From assembly GCA_027186245.1 (NCBI GenBank), contig CP114482.1, forward strand, positions 17,131,209 to 17,195,208: a stretch of 64,000 nt of DNA, read 5' to 3'. A program made the position numbers and the translations under genes. Positions 1 through 10,920 of this stretch are shown in pieces. Numbering within the stretch: position 1 is the first letter of the stretch; every line of letters begins with the position of its first letter. The DNA comes from Coriaria nepalensis (lineage: Eukaryota > Streptophyta > Magnoliopsida > Cucurbitales > Coriariaceae). The notes beneath the pieces were generated by a model, which did no database searches, was not told where the DNA came from, and saw only the letters and a program-made list of their open reading frames with translations.

Positions 1-843
1 GCCGAATTTCATACGAAGTGATTTAGAATGATTTATTGACTAAAAGAGACGCAAAAATATGACTTTAAGGCTAAAAATATGCATAGTTGCCATCAATAGA
101 TCGATTGCAAGTTATGCCTGAAAGCCATGTTCAAAATACAAAAACAGAATTGGTTCGAAGTGCCTTCAAACAATTTAATGATTCAAAAGACTGAGTCATA
201 TGCTTTTTAATGCTAAAATAATGCACTGTTGTTTCCAATAGATTAGTTACAAGTTATGTAAGAAAATAATGTTCGAAGGGCGAAAATAGAATTCGTTCGA
301 ATTAATTTAGAATGATTTAATGACTAGAAGAGACTCAGTGACATGACCTTAAGGCTAAACAAATGCATTGTTGCCTATAATAGATCAACTGCAAGTTATG
401 CACGAAAGTCATGTTTAAATGCCGAATTTCATACGAAGTGATTTAGAAAGATTTACTGACTAAAAGAGACGCAAAAATATGACTTTAAAGCTAAAAAAAT
501 GCATAGTTTCCATCAATAGATGAATTGCAAGTTATGCATGAAAGCTACGTTCAAAATACAAAAAGAGAATTCGTTCGAACTGCCTTCAAACAATTTAATG
601 ATTCAAAAGACTGAGTCATATGCTTTTTAATGCTAAAATAATGCACTGTTGTTTCCAATAGATTAGTTACAAGTTATGTAAGAAAATAATGTTCGAAGGG
701 CGAAAATAGAATTCGTTCGAATTAATTTAGAATGATTTAATGACTAGAAGAGACTCAGTGACATGACCTTAAGGCTAAACAAATGCATTGTTGCCTATAA
801 TAGATCAACTGCAAGTTATGCACGAAAGTCATGTTTAAATGCC

Positions 844-986
844 GAATTTCATACGAAGTGATTTAGAAAGATTTACTGACTAAAAGAGACGCAAAAATAT
901 GACTTTAAAGCTAAAAAAATGCATAGTTGCCATCAATAGATCAATTGCAAGTTATGCATGAAAGCTGCGTTCAAAATACAAAAAGA
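844..986. repeat. Subunit A of the 420-bp unit (representative copy)
   Basis: First third of the trimeric unit, 143 bp, here in the unit at 841-1260. It starts GAATTTCATACGAAGTG and carries two A-tracts about 20 bp apart (near 892 and 913) and the shared 47-bp core at 918-964, read as AATGCATAGTTGCCATC at its start. It ends in an A-rich joint before subunit B. A is the most variable subunit across the window. Its start may instead read GAAATTCGTTCGAAGTG, its core may carry CAATTGATCAATTG, and its tail has three main forms (CCACGTTCAAAATAC, TCGCGTTCTAAATGC, TTGCGTTTTAAATGC). Boundaries were chosen at the repeated GAATT motif and are a convention. Confidence 0.9.
918..964. other. 47-bp core shared by all three subunits (A copy)
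   Basis: The segment from AATGCAT to TGCATGAAAG is present once in each subunit: 918-964 (A), 1060-1106 (B) and 1202-1248 (C) in this unit. Invariant blocks across all three are AATGCAT, GTTG, AATAGAT, CAAGTTATG and GAAA. Outside the core, A, B and C align less well, so this is the most conserved part of the ancestral ~140-bp monomer. Possible meanings are selection for a binding site or for nucleosome placement, or simply a later exchange between subunits. Confidence 0.75.
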
Positions 987-1128
987 GAATTCGTTCGAAG
1001 TGCCTTCAAACAATTTAATGATTGAAAAGACTGAGTCATATGCTTTTTATTGCTAAAATAATGCATTGTTGTTTTCAATAGATTAATTACAAGTTATGTA
1101 AGAAAATAATGTTTGTAGGGCGAAAATA
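987..1128. repeat. Subunit B of the 420-bp unit (representative copy)
   Basis: Middle third, 142 bp. It starts GAATTCGTTCGAAGTGCC in the left 12 kb and mostly GAATTGGTTCGAAGTGCC elsewhere, so one EcoRI site is lost in most units right of about 12.2 kb. The shared core lies at 1060-1106 in the form AATGCATTGTTGTTTTC and matches the A core at 38 of 47 positions (counted by hand). The following stretch, TTAATTACAAGTTATGTAAG, is among the least variable in the window. Two main B families exist: one with TTGCTAAAATAATGC and GTTTTCAATAG, the other with TGCGAAAATAATGC and TTCTTCAATAG. Family membership switches from unit to unit. Confidence 0.9.
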
Positions 1129-1263
1129 GAATTCGTTCGAATTAATTTAGAATGATTTAATGACTAGAAGAGACTCAGTGACATGACCTTAACGCTAAAC
1201 GAATGCATTGTTGCCTATAATAGATCAACTGCAAGTTATGCACGAAAGTCATGTTTAAATGCC
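1129..1263. repeat. Subunit C of the 420-bp unit (representative copy)
   Basis: Last third, 135 bp, the shortest subunit. It starts GAATTCGTTCGAATTAATTT and has its core at 1202-1248 (AATGCATTGTTGCCTAT), matching the A core at 41 of 47 positions by hand count. Core spacing is A to B 142, B to C 142, C to next A 136, so the shortening lies between the C core and the next A start. C is well conserved; the main variants are GACATGACC versus GACATGACTT, CCTATAATAG versus CCTATAGTAG versus CCTTCAATAG, and TGGTGACTAG-type changes in the first half. Confidence 0.9.
1130..1143. other. Dyad AATTCG-TT-CGAATT at the start of subunit C
   Basis: Two 6-bp inverted arms separated by TT, next to a second palindrome AATTAATT. 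The motif recurs at the start of most C subunits, about once per 420 bp. Related half-forms start subunit B (TTCGTTCGAAG or TTGGTTCGAAG). A common variant (AATTTGTTCGAATT) breaks one arm, so the dyad is not absolutely conserved. It could be a protein-binding site or merely the relic of the shared ancestral subunit start. Shown only as a representative copy. Confidence 0.6.
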
Positions 1264-2520
1264 GAATTTCATACGAAGTGATTTAGAATGATTTACAGAC
1301 TAAAAGAGACGCAAAAATATGACTATAAGGCTAAAAATATGCATAGTTGCCATCAATAGATCAATTGCAAGTTATGCATGAAAGCCACGTTCAAAATACA
1401 AAAAGAGAATTCGTTCGAAGTGCCTTCAAACAATTTAATGATTGAAAAGACTGAGTCATATGCTTTTTAATGCTAAAATAATGCACTGTTGTTTCCAATA
1501 CATTAATTACAAGTTATGTAAGAAAATAATGTTTGAAGGGCGAAAATAGAATTCGTTCGAATTAATTTAGAATGATTTAATGACTAGAAGAGACTCAGTG
1601 ACATGACCTTAAGGCTAAACAAATGCATTGTTGCCTATAATAGATCAACTGCAAGTTATGCACGGAAGTCATGTTTAAATGCCGAATTTCATACGAAGTG
1701 ATTTAATAAGATTTATTGACTAAAAGAGACGCAAGAATATGACTTCAAGGCTAAAAAAATGCATAGTTGCCATCAATAGATCAATTGCAAGTTATGCATG
1801 AAAGCCACGTTCAAAATACAAAAAGAGAATTCGTTCGAAGTGCCTTCAAACAATTTAATGATTGAAAAGACTGAGTCATATGCTTTTTAATGCTAAAATA
1901 ATACACTGTTGTTTCCAATAGATTAATTACAAGTTATGTTAGAAAATAATGTTTGAAGGGCGAAAATAGAATTCGTTCGAATTAATTTAGAATGATTTAA
2001 TGACTAGAAGAGACTCAGTGACATGACCTTCAGGCTAAACAAATGCATTGTTGCCTATAATAGATCAACTGCAAGTTATGCACGAAAGTCATGTTTAAAT
2101 GCCGAATTTCATACGAACTGAGTTAATAAGATTTACTGACTAAAAGAGACGCAAAAATATGACTTTAAGGCTAAAAGAATGCATAGTTGCCATCAATAGA
2201 TCAATTGCAAGTTATGCATGAAAGCCACGTTCAAAATACAAAAAGAGAATTCGTTCGAAGTGCCTTCAAACAATTTAATGGTTGAAAAGACTGAGTCATA
2301 TGGTTTTTATTGCTAAAATAATGCATTGTTGTTTTCAATAGATTAATTACAAGTTATGTAAGAAAATAATGTTTGTAGGGCGAAAATAGAATTCGTTCGA
2401 ATTAATTTAGAATGATTTAATGACTAGAAGAGACTCAGTGACATGACCTTAAGGCTAAACAAATGCATTGTTGCCTATAATAGATCAACTGCAAGTTATG
2501 CACGAAAGTCATGTTTAAAT

Positions 2521-4620
2521 GCCGAATTTCATACGAAGTGATTTAGAATGATTTATTGACTAAAAGAGACGCAAAAATATGACTTTAAGGCTAAAAATAT
2601 GCATAGTTGCCATCAATAGATCGATTGCAAGTTATGCCTGAAAGCCACGTTCAAAATACAAAAACAGAATTGGTTCGAAGTGCCTTCAAACAATTTAATG
2701 ATTCAAAAGACTGAGTCATATGCTTTTTAATGCTAAAATAATGCACTGTTGTTTCCAATAGATTAGTTACAAGTTATGTAAGAAAATAATGTTCGAAGGG
2801 CGAAAATAGAATTCGTTCGAATTAATTTAGAATGATTTAATGACTAGAAGAGACTCAGTGACATGACCTTAAGGCTAAACAAATGCATTGTTGCCTATAA
2901 TAGATCAACTGCAAGTTATGCACGAAAGTCATGTTTAAATGCCGAATTTCATACGAAGTGATTTAGAAAGATTTACTGACTAAAAGAGACGCAAAAATAT
3001 GACTTTAAAGCTAAAAAAATGCATAGTTGCCATCAATAGATCAATTGCAAGTTATGCATGAAAGCTGCGTTCAAAATACAAAAAGAGAATTCGTTCGAAG
3101 TGCCTTCAAACAATTTAATGATTGAAAAGACTGAGTCATATGCTTTTTATTGCTAAAATAATGCATTGTTGTTTTCAATAGATTAATTACAAGTTATGTA
3201 AGAAAATAATGTTTGTAGGGCGAAAATAGAATTCGTTCGAATTAATTTAGAATGATTTAATGACTAGAAGAGACTCAGTGACATGACCTTAACGCTAAAC
3301 GAATGCATTGTTGCCTATAATAGATCAACTGCAAGTTATGCACGAAAGTCATGTTTAAATGCCGAATTTCATACGAAGTGATTTAGAATGATTTACAGAC
3401 TAAAAGAGACGCAAAAATATGACTATAAGGCTAAAAATATGCATAGTTGCCATCAATAGATCAATTGCAAGTTATGCATGAAAGCCACGTTCAAAATACA
3501 AAAAGAGAATTCGTTCGAAGTGCCTTCAAACAATTTAATGATTGAAAAGACTGAGTCATATGCTTTTTAATGCTAAAATAATGCACTGTTGTTTCCAATA
3601 CATTAATTACAAGTTATGTAAGAAAATAATGTTTGAAGGGCGAAAATAGAATTCGTTCGAATTAATTTAGAATGATTTAATGACTAGAAGAGACTCAGTG
3701 ACATGACCTTAAGGCTAAACAAATGCATTGTTGCCTATAATAGATCAACTGCAAGTTATGCACGGAAGTCATGTTTAAATGCCGAATTTCATACGAAGTG
3801 ATTTAATAAGATTTATTGACTAAAAGAGACGCAAGAATATGACTTCAAGGCTAAAAAAATGCATAGTTGCCATCAATAGATCAATTGCAAGTTATGCATG
3901 AAAGCCACGTTCAAAATACAAAAAGAGAATTCGTTCGAAGTGCCTTCAAACAATTTAATGATTGAAAAGACTGAGTCATATGCTTTTTAATGCTAAAATA
4001 ATACACTGTTGTTTCCAATAGATTAATTACAAGTTATGTTAGAAAATAATGTTTGAAGGGCGAAAATAGAATTCGTTCGAATTAATTTAGAATGATTTAA
4101 TGACTAGAAGAGACTCAGTGACATGACCTTCAGGCTAAACAAATGCATTGTTGCCTATAATAGATCAACTGCAAGTTATGCACGAAAGTCATGTTTAAAT
4201 GCCGAATTTCATACGAACTGAGTTAATAAGATTTACTGACTAAAAGAGACGCAAAAATATGACTTTAAGGCTAAAAGAATGCATAGTTGCCATCAATAGA
4301 TCAATTGCAAGTTATGCATGAAAGCCACGTTCAAAATACAAAAAGAGAATTCGTTCGAAGTGCCTTCAAACAATTTAATGGTTGAAAAGACTGAGTCATA
4401 TGGTTTTTATTGCTAAAATAATGCATTGTTGTTTTCAATAGATTAATTACAAGTTATGTAAGAAAATAATGTTTGTAGGGCGAAAATAGAATTCGTTCGA
4501 ATTAATTTAGAATGATTTAATGACTAGAAGAGACTCAGTGACATGACCTTAAGGCTAAACAAATGCATTGTTGCCTATAATAGATCAACTGCAAGTTATG
4601 CACGAAAGTCATGTTTAAAT
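2521..4620. repeat. Higher-order repeat copy 2, types a-c-d-e-f (b missing)
   Basis: Five units, 2100 bp. Type b is absent, so a is followed directly by c. The c-d-e-f block at 2941-4620 reads the same as 841-2520 at every position I compared by eye, and the a unit differs from that at 1-420 by one base (AAGCCACG versus AAGCCATG). One HOR copy therefore lost a whole 420-bp unit in register, as expected from unequal crossing-over between adjacent units. Confidence 0.9.
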
Positions 4621-6300
4621 GCCGAATTTCATACGAAGTGATTTAGAATGATTTATTGACTAAAAGAGACGCAAAAATATGACTTTAAGGCTAAAAATAT
4701 GCATAGTTGCCATCAATAGATCGATTGCAAGTTATGCCTGAAAGCCACGTTCAAAATACAAAAACAGAATTGGTTCGAAGTGCCTTCAAACAATTTAATG
4801 ATTCAAAAGACTGAGTCATATGCTTTTTAATGCTAAAATAATGCACTGTTGTTTCCAATAGATTAGTTACAAGTTATGTAAGAAAATAATGTTCGAAGGG
4901 CGAAAATAGAATTCGTTCGAATTAATTTAGAATGATTTAATGACTAGAAGAGACTCAGTGACATGACCTTAAGGCTAAACAAATGCATTGTTGCCTATAA
5001 TAGATCAACTGCAAGTTATGCACGAAAGTCATGTTTAAATGCCGAATTTCATACGAAGTGATTTAGAAAGATTTACTGACTAAAAGAGACGCAAAAATAT
5101 GACTTTAAAGCTAAAAAAATGCATAGTTTCCATCAATAGATGAATTGCAAGTTATGCATGAAAGCTACGTTCAAAATACAAAAAGAGAATTCGTTCGAAC
5201 TGCCTTCAAACAATTTAATGATTCAAAAGACTGAGTCATATGCTTTTTAATGCTAAAATAATGCACTGTTGTTTCCAATAGATTAGTTACAAGTTATGTA
5301 AGAAAATAATGTTCGAAGGGCGAAAATAGAATTCGTTCGAATTAATTTAGAATGATTTAATGACTAGAAGAGACTCAGTGACATGACCTTAAGGCTAAAC
5401 AAATGCATTGTTGCCTATAATAGATCAACTGCAAGTTATGCACGAAAGTCATGTTTAAATGCCGAATTTCATACGAAGTGATTTAGAAAGATTTACTGAC
5501 TAAAAGAGACGCAAAAATATGACTTTAAAGCTAAAAAAATGCATAGTTGCCATCAATAGATCAATTGCAAGTTATGCATGAAAGCTACGTTCAAAATACA
5601 AAAAGAGAATTCGTTCGAAGTGCCTTCAAACAATTTAATGATTGAAAAGACTGAGTCATATGCTTTTTATTGCTAAAATAATGCATTGTTGTTTTCAATA
5701 GATTAATTACAAGTTATGTAAGAAAATAATGTTTGTAGGGCGAAAATAGAATTCGTTCGAATTAATTTAGAATGATTTAATGACTAGAAGAGACTCAGTG
5801 ACATGACCTTAACGCTAAACGAATGCATTGTTGCCTATAATAGATCAACTGCAAGTTATGCACGAAAGTCATGTTTAAATGCCGAATTTCATACGAAGTG
5901 ATTTAGAATGATTTACAGACTAAAAGAGACGCAAAAATATGACTATAAGGCTAAAAATATGCATAGTTGCCATCAATAGATCAATTGCAAGTTATGCATG
6001 AAAGCCACGTTCAAAATACAAAAAGAGAATTCGTTCGAAGTGCCTTCAAACAATTTAATGATTGAAAAGACTGAGTCATATGGTTTTTATTGCTAAAATA
6101 ATGCATTGTTGTTTTCAATAGATTAATTACAAGTTATGTAAGAAAATAATGTTTGTAGGGCGAAAATAGAATTCGTTCGAATTAATTTAGAATGATTTAA
6201 TGACTAGAAGAGACTCAGTGACATGACCTTAAGGCTAAACAAATGCATTGTTGCCTATAATAGATCAACTGCAAGTTATGCACGAAAGTCATGTTTAAAT
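4621..6300. repeat. Higher-order repeat copy 3, types a-b-c-d/f hybrid
   Basis: Four units. The a and b units match those at 2521 and 421. The fourth unit (5881-6300) begins as type d (TTACAGAC, GACTATAAGG) but from subunit B onward carries type f features (TATGGTTTTTATTG, GTTTGTAGGG). The d-to-f switch removed the end of d, all of e and the start of f. The exchange point lies between about 5950 and 6082, in sequence d and f share. Confidence 0.85.
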
Positions 6301-7140
6301 GCCGAATTTCATACGAAGTGATTTAGAATGATTTATTGACTAAAAGAGACGCAAAAATATGACTTTAAGGCTAAAAATATGCATAGTTGCCATCAATAGA
6401 TCGATTGCAAGTTATGCCTGAAAGCCACGTTCAAAATACAAAAACAGAATTGGTTCGAAGTGCCTTCAAACAATTTAATGATTCAAAAGACTGAGTCATA
6501 TGCTTTTTAATGCTAAAATAATGCACTGTTGTTTCCAATAGATTAGTTACAAGTTATGTAAGAAAATAATGTTCGAAGGGCGAAAATAGAATTCGTTCGA
6601 ATTAATTTAGAATGATTTAATGACTAGAAGAGACTCAGTGACATGACCTTAAGGCTAAACAAATGCATTGTTGCCTATAATAGATCAACTGCAAGTTATG
6701 CACGAAAGTCATGTTTAAATGCCGAATTTCATACGAAGTGATTTAGAAAGATTTACTGACTAAAAGAGACGCAAAAATATGACTTTAAAGCTAAAAAAAT
6801 GCATAGTTTCCATCAATAGATGAATTGCAAGTTATGCATGAAAGCTACGTTCAAAATACAAAAAGAGAATTCGTTCGAACTGCCTTCAAACAATTTAATG
6901 ATTGAAAAGACTGAGTCATATGCTTTTTATTGCTAAAATAATGCATTGTTGTTTTCAATAGATTAATTACAAGTTATGTAAGAAAATAATGTTTGTAGGG
7001 CGAAAATAGAATTCGTTCTAATTAATTTAGAATGATTTAATGACTAGAAGAGACTCAGTGACATGACCTTAACGCTAAATGAATGCATTGTTGCCTATAA
7101 TAGATCAACTGCAAGTTATGCACGAAAGTCATGTTTAAAT
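6301..7140. repeat. Higher-order repeat copy 4, types a-b/c hybrid
   Basis: Only two units, 840 bp. The second unit (6721-7140) starts as type b (ATAGTTTCC, GTTCGAACTG) and ends as type c (TTTTTATTGC, GTTTGTAGGG, AACGCTAAATG). It also carries two private changes in subunit C (CGTTCTAATTAA, and AAATG in place of AAACG). This pair is repeated almost exactly at 7141-7980, so copies 4 and 5 stem from an 840-bp tandem duplication. Confidence 0.85.
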
Positions 7141-9240
7141 GCCGAATTTCATACGAAGTGATTTAGAATGATTTATTGACTAAAAGAGACGCAAAAATAT
7201 GACTTTAAGGCTAAAAATATGCATAGTTGCCATCAATAGATCGATTGTAAGTTATGCCTGAAAGCCACGTTCAAAATACAAAAACAGAATTGGTTCGAAG
7301 TGCCTTCAAACAATTTAATGATTCAAAAGACTGAGTCATATGCTTTTTAATGCTAAAATAATGCACTGTTGTTTCCAATAGATTAGTTACAAGTTATGTA
7401 AGAAAATAATGTTCGAAGGGCGAAAATAGAATTCGTTCGAATTAATTTAGAATGATTTAATGACTAGAAGAGACTCAGTGACATGACCTTAAGGCTAAAC
7501 AAATGCATTGTTGCCTATAATAGATCAACTGCAAGTTATGCACGAAAGTCATGTTTAAATGCCGAATTTCATACGAAGTGATTTAGAAAGATTTACTGAC
7601 TAAAAGAGACGCAAAAATATGACTTTAAAGCTAAAAAAATGCATAGTTTCCATCAATAGATGAATTGCAAGTTATGCATGAAAGCTACGTTCAAAATACA
7701 AAAAGAGAATTCGTTCGAACTGCCTTCAAACAATTTAATGATTGAAAAGACTGAGTCATATGCTTTTTATTGCTAAAATAATGCATTGTTGTTTTCAATA
7801 GATTAATTACAAGTTATGTAAGAAAATAATGTTTGTAGGGCGAAAATAGAATTCGTTCTAATTAATTTAGAATGATTTAATGACTAGAAGAGACTCAGTG
7901 ACATGACCTTAACGCTAAATGAATGCATTGTTGCCTATAATAGATCAACTGCAAGTTATGCACGAAAGTCATGTTTAAATGCCGAATTTCATACGAAGTG
8001 ATTTAGAATGATTTACAGACTAAAAGAGACGCAAAAATATGACTATAAGGCTAAAAATATGCATAGTTGCCATCAATAGATCAATTGCAAGTTATGCATG
8101 AAAGCCACGTTCAAAATACAAAAAGAGAATTCGTTCGAAGTGCCTTCAAACAATTTAATGATTGAAAAGACTGAGTCATATGCTTTTTAATGCTAAAATA
8201 ATGCACTGTTGTTTCCAATACATTAATTACAAGTTATGTAAGAAAATAATGTTTGAAGGGCGAAAATAGAATTCGTTCGAATTAATTTAGAATGATTTAA
8301 TGACTAGAAGAGACTCAGTGACATGACCTTAAGGCTAAACAAATGCATTGTTGCCTATAATAGATCAACTGCAAGTTATGCACGGAAGTCATGTTTAAAT
8401 GCCGAATTTCATACGAAGTGATTTAATAAGATTTACTGACTAAAAGAGACGCAAAAATATGACTTTAAGGCTAAAAAAATGCATAGTTGCCATCAATAGA
8501 TCAATTGCAAGTTATGCATGAAAGCCACGTTCAAAATACAAAAAGAGAATTCGTTCGAAGTGCCTTCAAACAATTTAATGATTGAAAAGACTGAGTCATA
8601 TGCTTTTTAATGCTAAAATAATACACTGTTGTTTCCAATAGATTAATTACAAGTTATGTTAGAAAATAATGTTTGAAGGGCGAAAATAGAATTCGTTCGA
8701 ATTAATTTAGAATGATTTAATGACTAGAAGAGACTCAGTGACATGACCTTCAGGCTAAACAAATGCATTGTTGCCTATAATAGATCAACTGCAAGTTATG
8801 CACGAAAGTCATGTTTAAATGCCGAATTTCATACGAACTGAGTTAATAAGATTTACTGACTAAAAGAGACGCAAAAATATGACTTTAAGGCTAAAAGAAT
8901 GCATAGTTGCCATCAATAGATCAATTGCAAGTTATGCATGAAAGCCACGTTCAAAATACAAAAAGAGAATTCGTTTGAAGTGCCTTCAAACAATTTAATG
9001 ATTGAAAAGACTGAGTCATATGGTTTTTATTGCTAAAATAATGCATTGTTGTTTTCAATAGATTAATTACAAGTTATGTAAGAAAATAATGTTTGTAGGG
9101 CGAAAATAGAATTCGTTCGAATTAATTTAGAATGATTTAATGACTAGAAGAGACTCAGTGACATGACCTTAAGGCTAAACAAATGCATTGTTGCCTATAA
9201 TAGATCAACTGCAAGTTATGCACGAAAGTCATGTTTAAAT
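7141..9240. repeat. Higher-order repeat copy 5, types a-b/c-d-e-f
   Basis: Five units. The b/c hybrid at 7561-7980 shares the private CGTTCTAATT change with 6721-7140. The d, e and f units follow in the standard order. The e unit (8401) has ACTGACTAAA and GACTTTAAGG in subunit A where copies 1 and 2 have ATTGAC and GACTTCAAGG. The f unit (8821) has ATTGAAAAG instead of GTTGAAAAG. Confidence 0.85.
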
Positions 9241-10920
9241 GCCGAATTTCATACGAAGTGATTTAGAATGATTTATTGACTAAAAGAGACGCAAAAATAT
9301 GACTTTAAGGCTAAAAATATGCATAGTTGCCATCAATAGATCGATTGCAAGTTATGCCTGAAAGCCACGTTCAAAATACAAAAACAGAATTGGTTCGAAG
9401 TGCCTTCAAACAATTTAATGATTCAAAAGACTGAGTCATATGCTTTTTAATGCTAAAATAATGCACTGTTGTTTCCAATAGATTAGTTACAAGTTATGTA
9501 AGAAAATAATGTTCGAAGGGCGAAAATAGAATTCGTTCGAATTAATTTAGAATGATTTAATGACTAGAAGAGACTCAGTGACATGACCTTAAGGCTAAAC
9601 AAATGCATTGTTGCCTATAATAGATCAACTGCAAGTTATGCACGAAAGTCATGTTTAAATGCCGAATTTCATACGAAGTGATTTAGAAAGATTTACTGAC
9701 TAAAAGAGACGCAAAAATATGACTTTAAAGCTAAAAAAATGCATAGTTTCCATCAATAGATGAATTGCAAGTTATGCATGAAAGCTACGTTCAAAATACA
9801 AAAAGAGAATTCGTTCGAACTGCCTTCAAACAATTTAATGATTGAAAAGACTGAGTCATATGCTTTTTATTGCTAAAATAATGCATTGTTGTTTTCAATA
9901 GATTAATTACAAGTTATGTAAGAAAATAATGTTTGTAGGGCGAAAATAGAATTCGTTCGAATTAATTTAGAATGATTTAATGACTAGAAGAGACTCAGTG
10001 ACATGACCTTAACGCTAAATGAATGCATTGTTGCCTATAATAGATCAACTGCAAGTTATGCACGAAAGTCATGTTTAAATGCCGAATTTCATACGAAGTG
10101 ATTTAGAATGATTTACAGACTAAAAGAGACGCAAAAATATGACTATAAGGCTAAAAATATGCATAGTTGCCATCAATAGATCAATTGCAAGTTATGCATG
10201 AAAGCCACGTTCAAAATACAAAAAGAGAATTCGTTCGAAGTGCCTTCAAACAATTTAATGATTGAAAAGACTGAGTCATATGCTTTTTAATGCTAAAATA
10301 ATGCACTGTTGTTTCCAATACATTAATTACAAGTTATGTAAGAAAATAATGTTTGAAGGGCGAAAATAGAATTCGTTCGAATTAATTTAGAATGATTTAA
10401 TGACTAGAAGAGACTCAGTGACATGACCTTAAGGCTAAACAAATGCATTGTTGCCTATAATAGATCAACTGCAAGTTATGCACGGAAGTCATGTTTAAAT
10501 GCCGAATTTCATACGAAGTGATTTAATAAGATTTACTGACTAAAAGAGACGCAAAAATATGACTTTAAGGCTAAAAAAATGCATAGTTGCCATCAATAGA
10601 TCAATTGCAAGTTATGCATGAAAGCCACGTTCAAAATACAAAAAGAGAATTCGTTCGAAGTGCCTTCAAACAATTTAATGATTGAAAAGACTGAGTCATA
10701 TGCTTTTTATTGCTAAAATAATGCATTGTTGTTTTCAATAGATTAATTACAAGTTATGTAAGAAAATAATGTTTGTAGGGCGAAAATAGAATTCGTTCGA
10801 ATTAATTTAGAATGATTTAATGACTAGAAGAGACTCAGTGACATGACCTTAAGGCTAAACAAATGCATTGTTGCCTATAATAGATCGACTGCAAGTTATG
10901 CACGAAAGTCATGTTTAAAT
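9241..10920. repeat. Higher-order repeat copy 6, types a-b/c-d-e/f hybrid
   Basis: Four units. The b/c hybrid (9661) lacks the CGTTCTA change but keeps AACGCTAAATG, so it represents an earlier state than those at 6721 and 7561. The last unit (10501-10920) begins like e (TTTAATAAG) and changes to an f-like or c-like subunit B (TTTTTATTGC, GTTTGTAGGG) with AAGGCTAAAC in C. A private TAGATCGACTG appears near its end. Confidence 0.8.

Larger units (their letters stand above)
1..2520. repeat. Higher-order repeat copy 1, unit types a-b-c-d-e-f
   Basis: Six 420-bp units, each with its own diagnostic variants. a (1): AACAGAATTGG and TTATGCCTG. b (421): ATAGTTTCC and GTTCGAACTG. c (841): GAAAGCTGCG, then AACGCTAAACG. 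d (1261): TTACAGAC and GACTATAAGG. e (1681): TTTAATAAG, ATACACTG and TTATGTTAG. f (2101): CGAACTGAGTT and TATGGTTTTT. Types b and c differ at 13 of 420 positions by hand count. Recurrence of the same ordered types downstream defines a 2520-bp HOR. Confidence 0.9.

Noticed and set aside
987..1000. CENP-B-box-like TTCGTTCGAA at the subunit starts
   Set aside because: The CENP-B box needs a CGGG after the TTCG...A part; here TGCC or TTAA follows, so the essential right half is missing.
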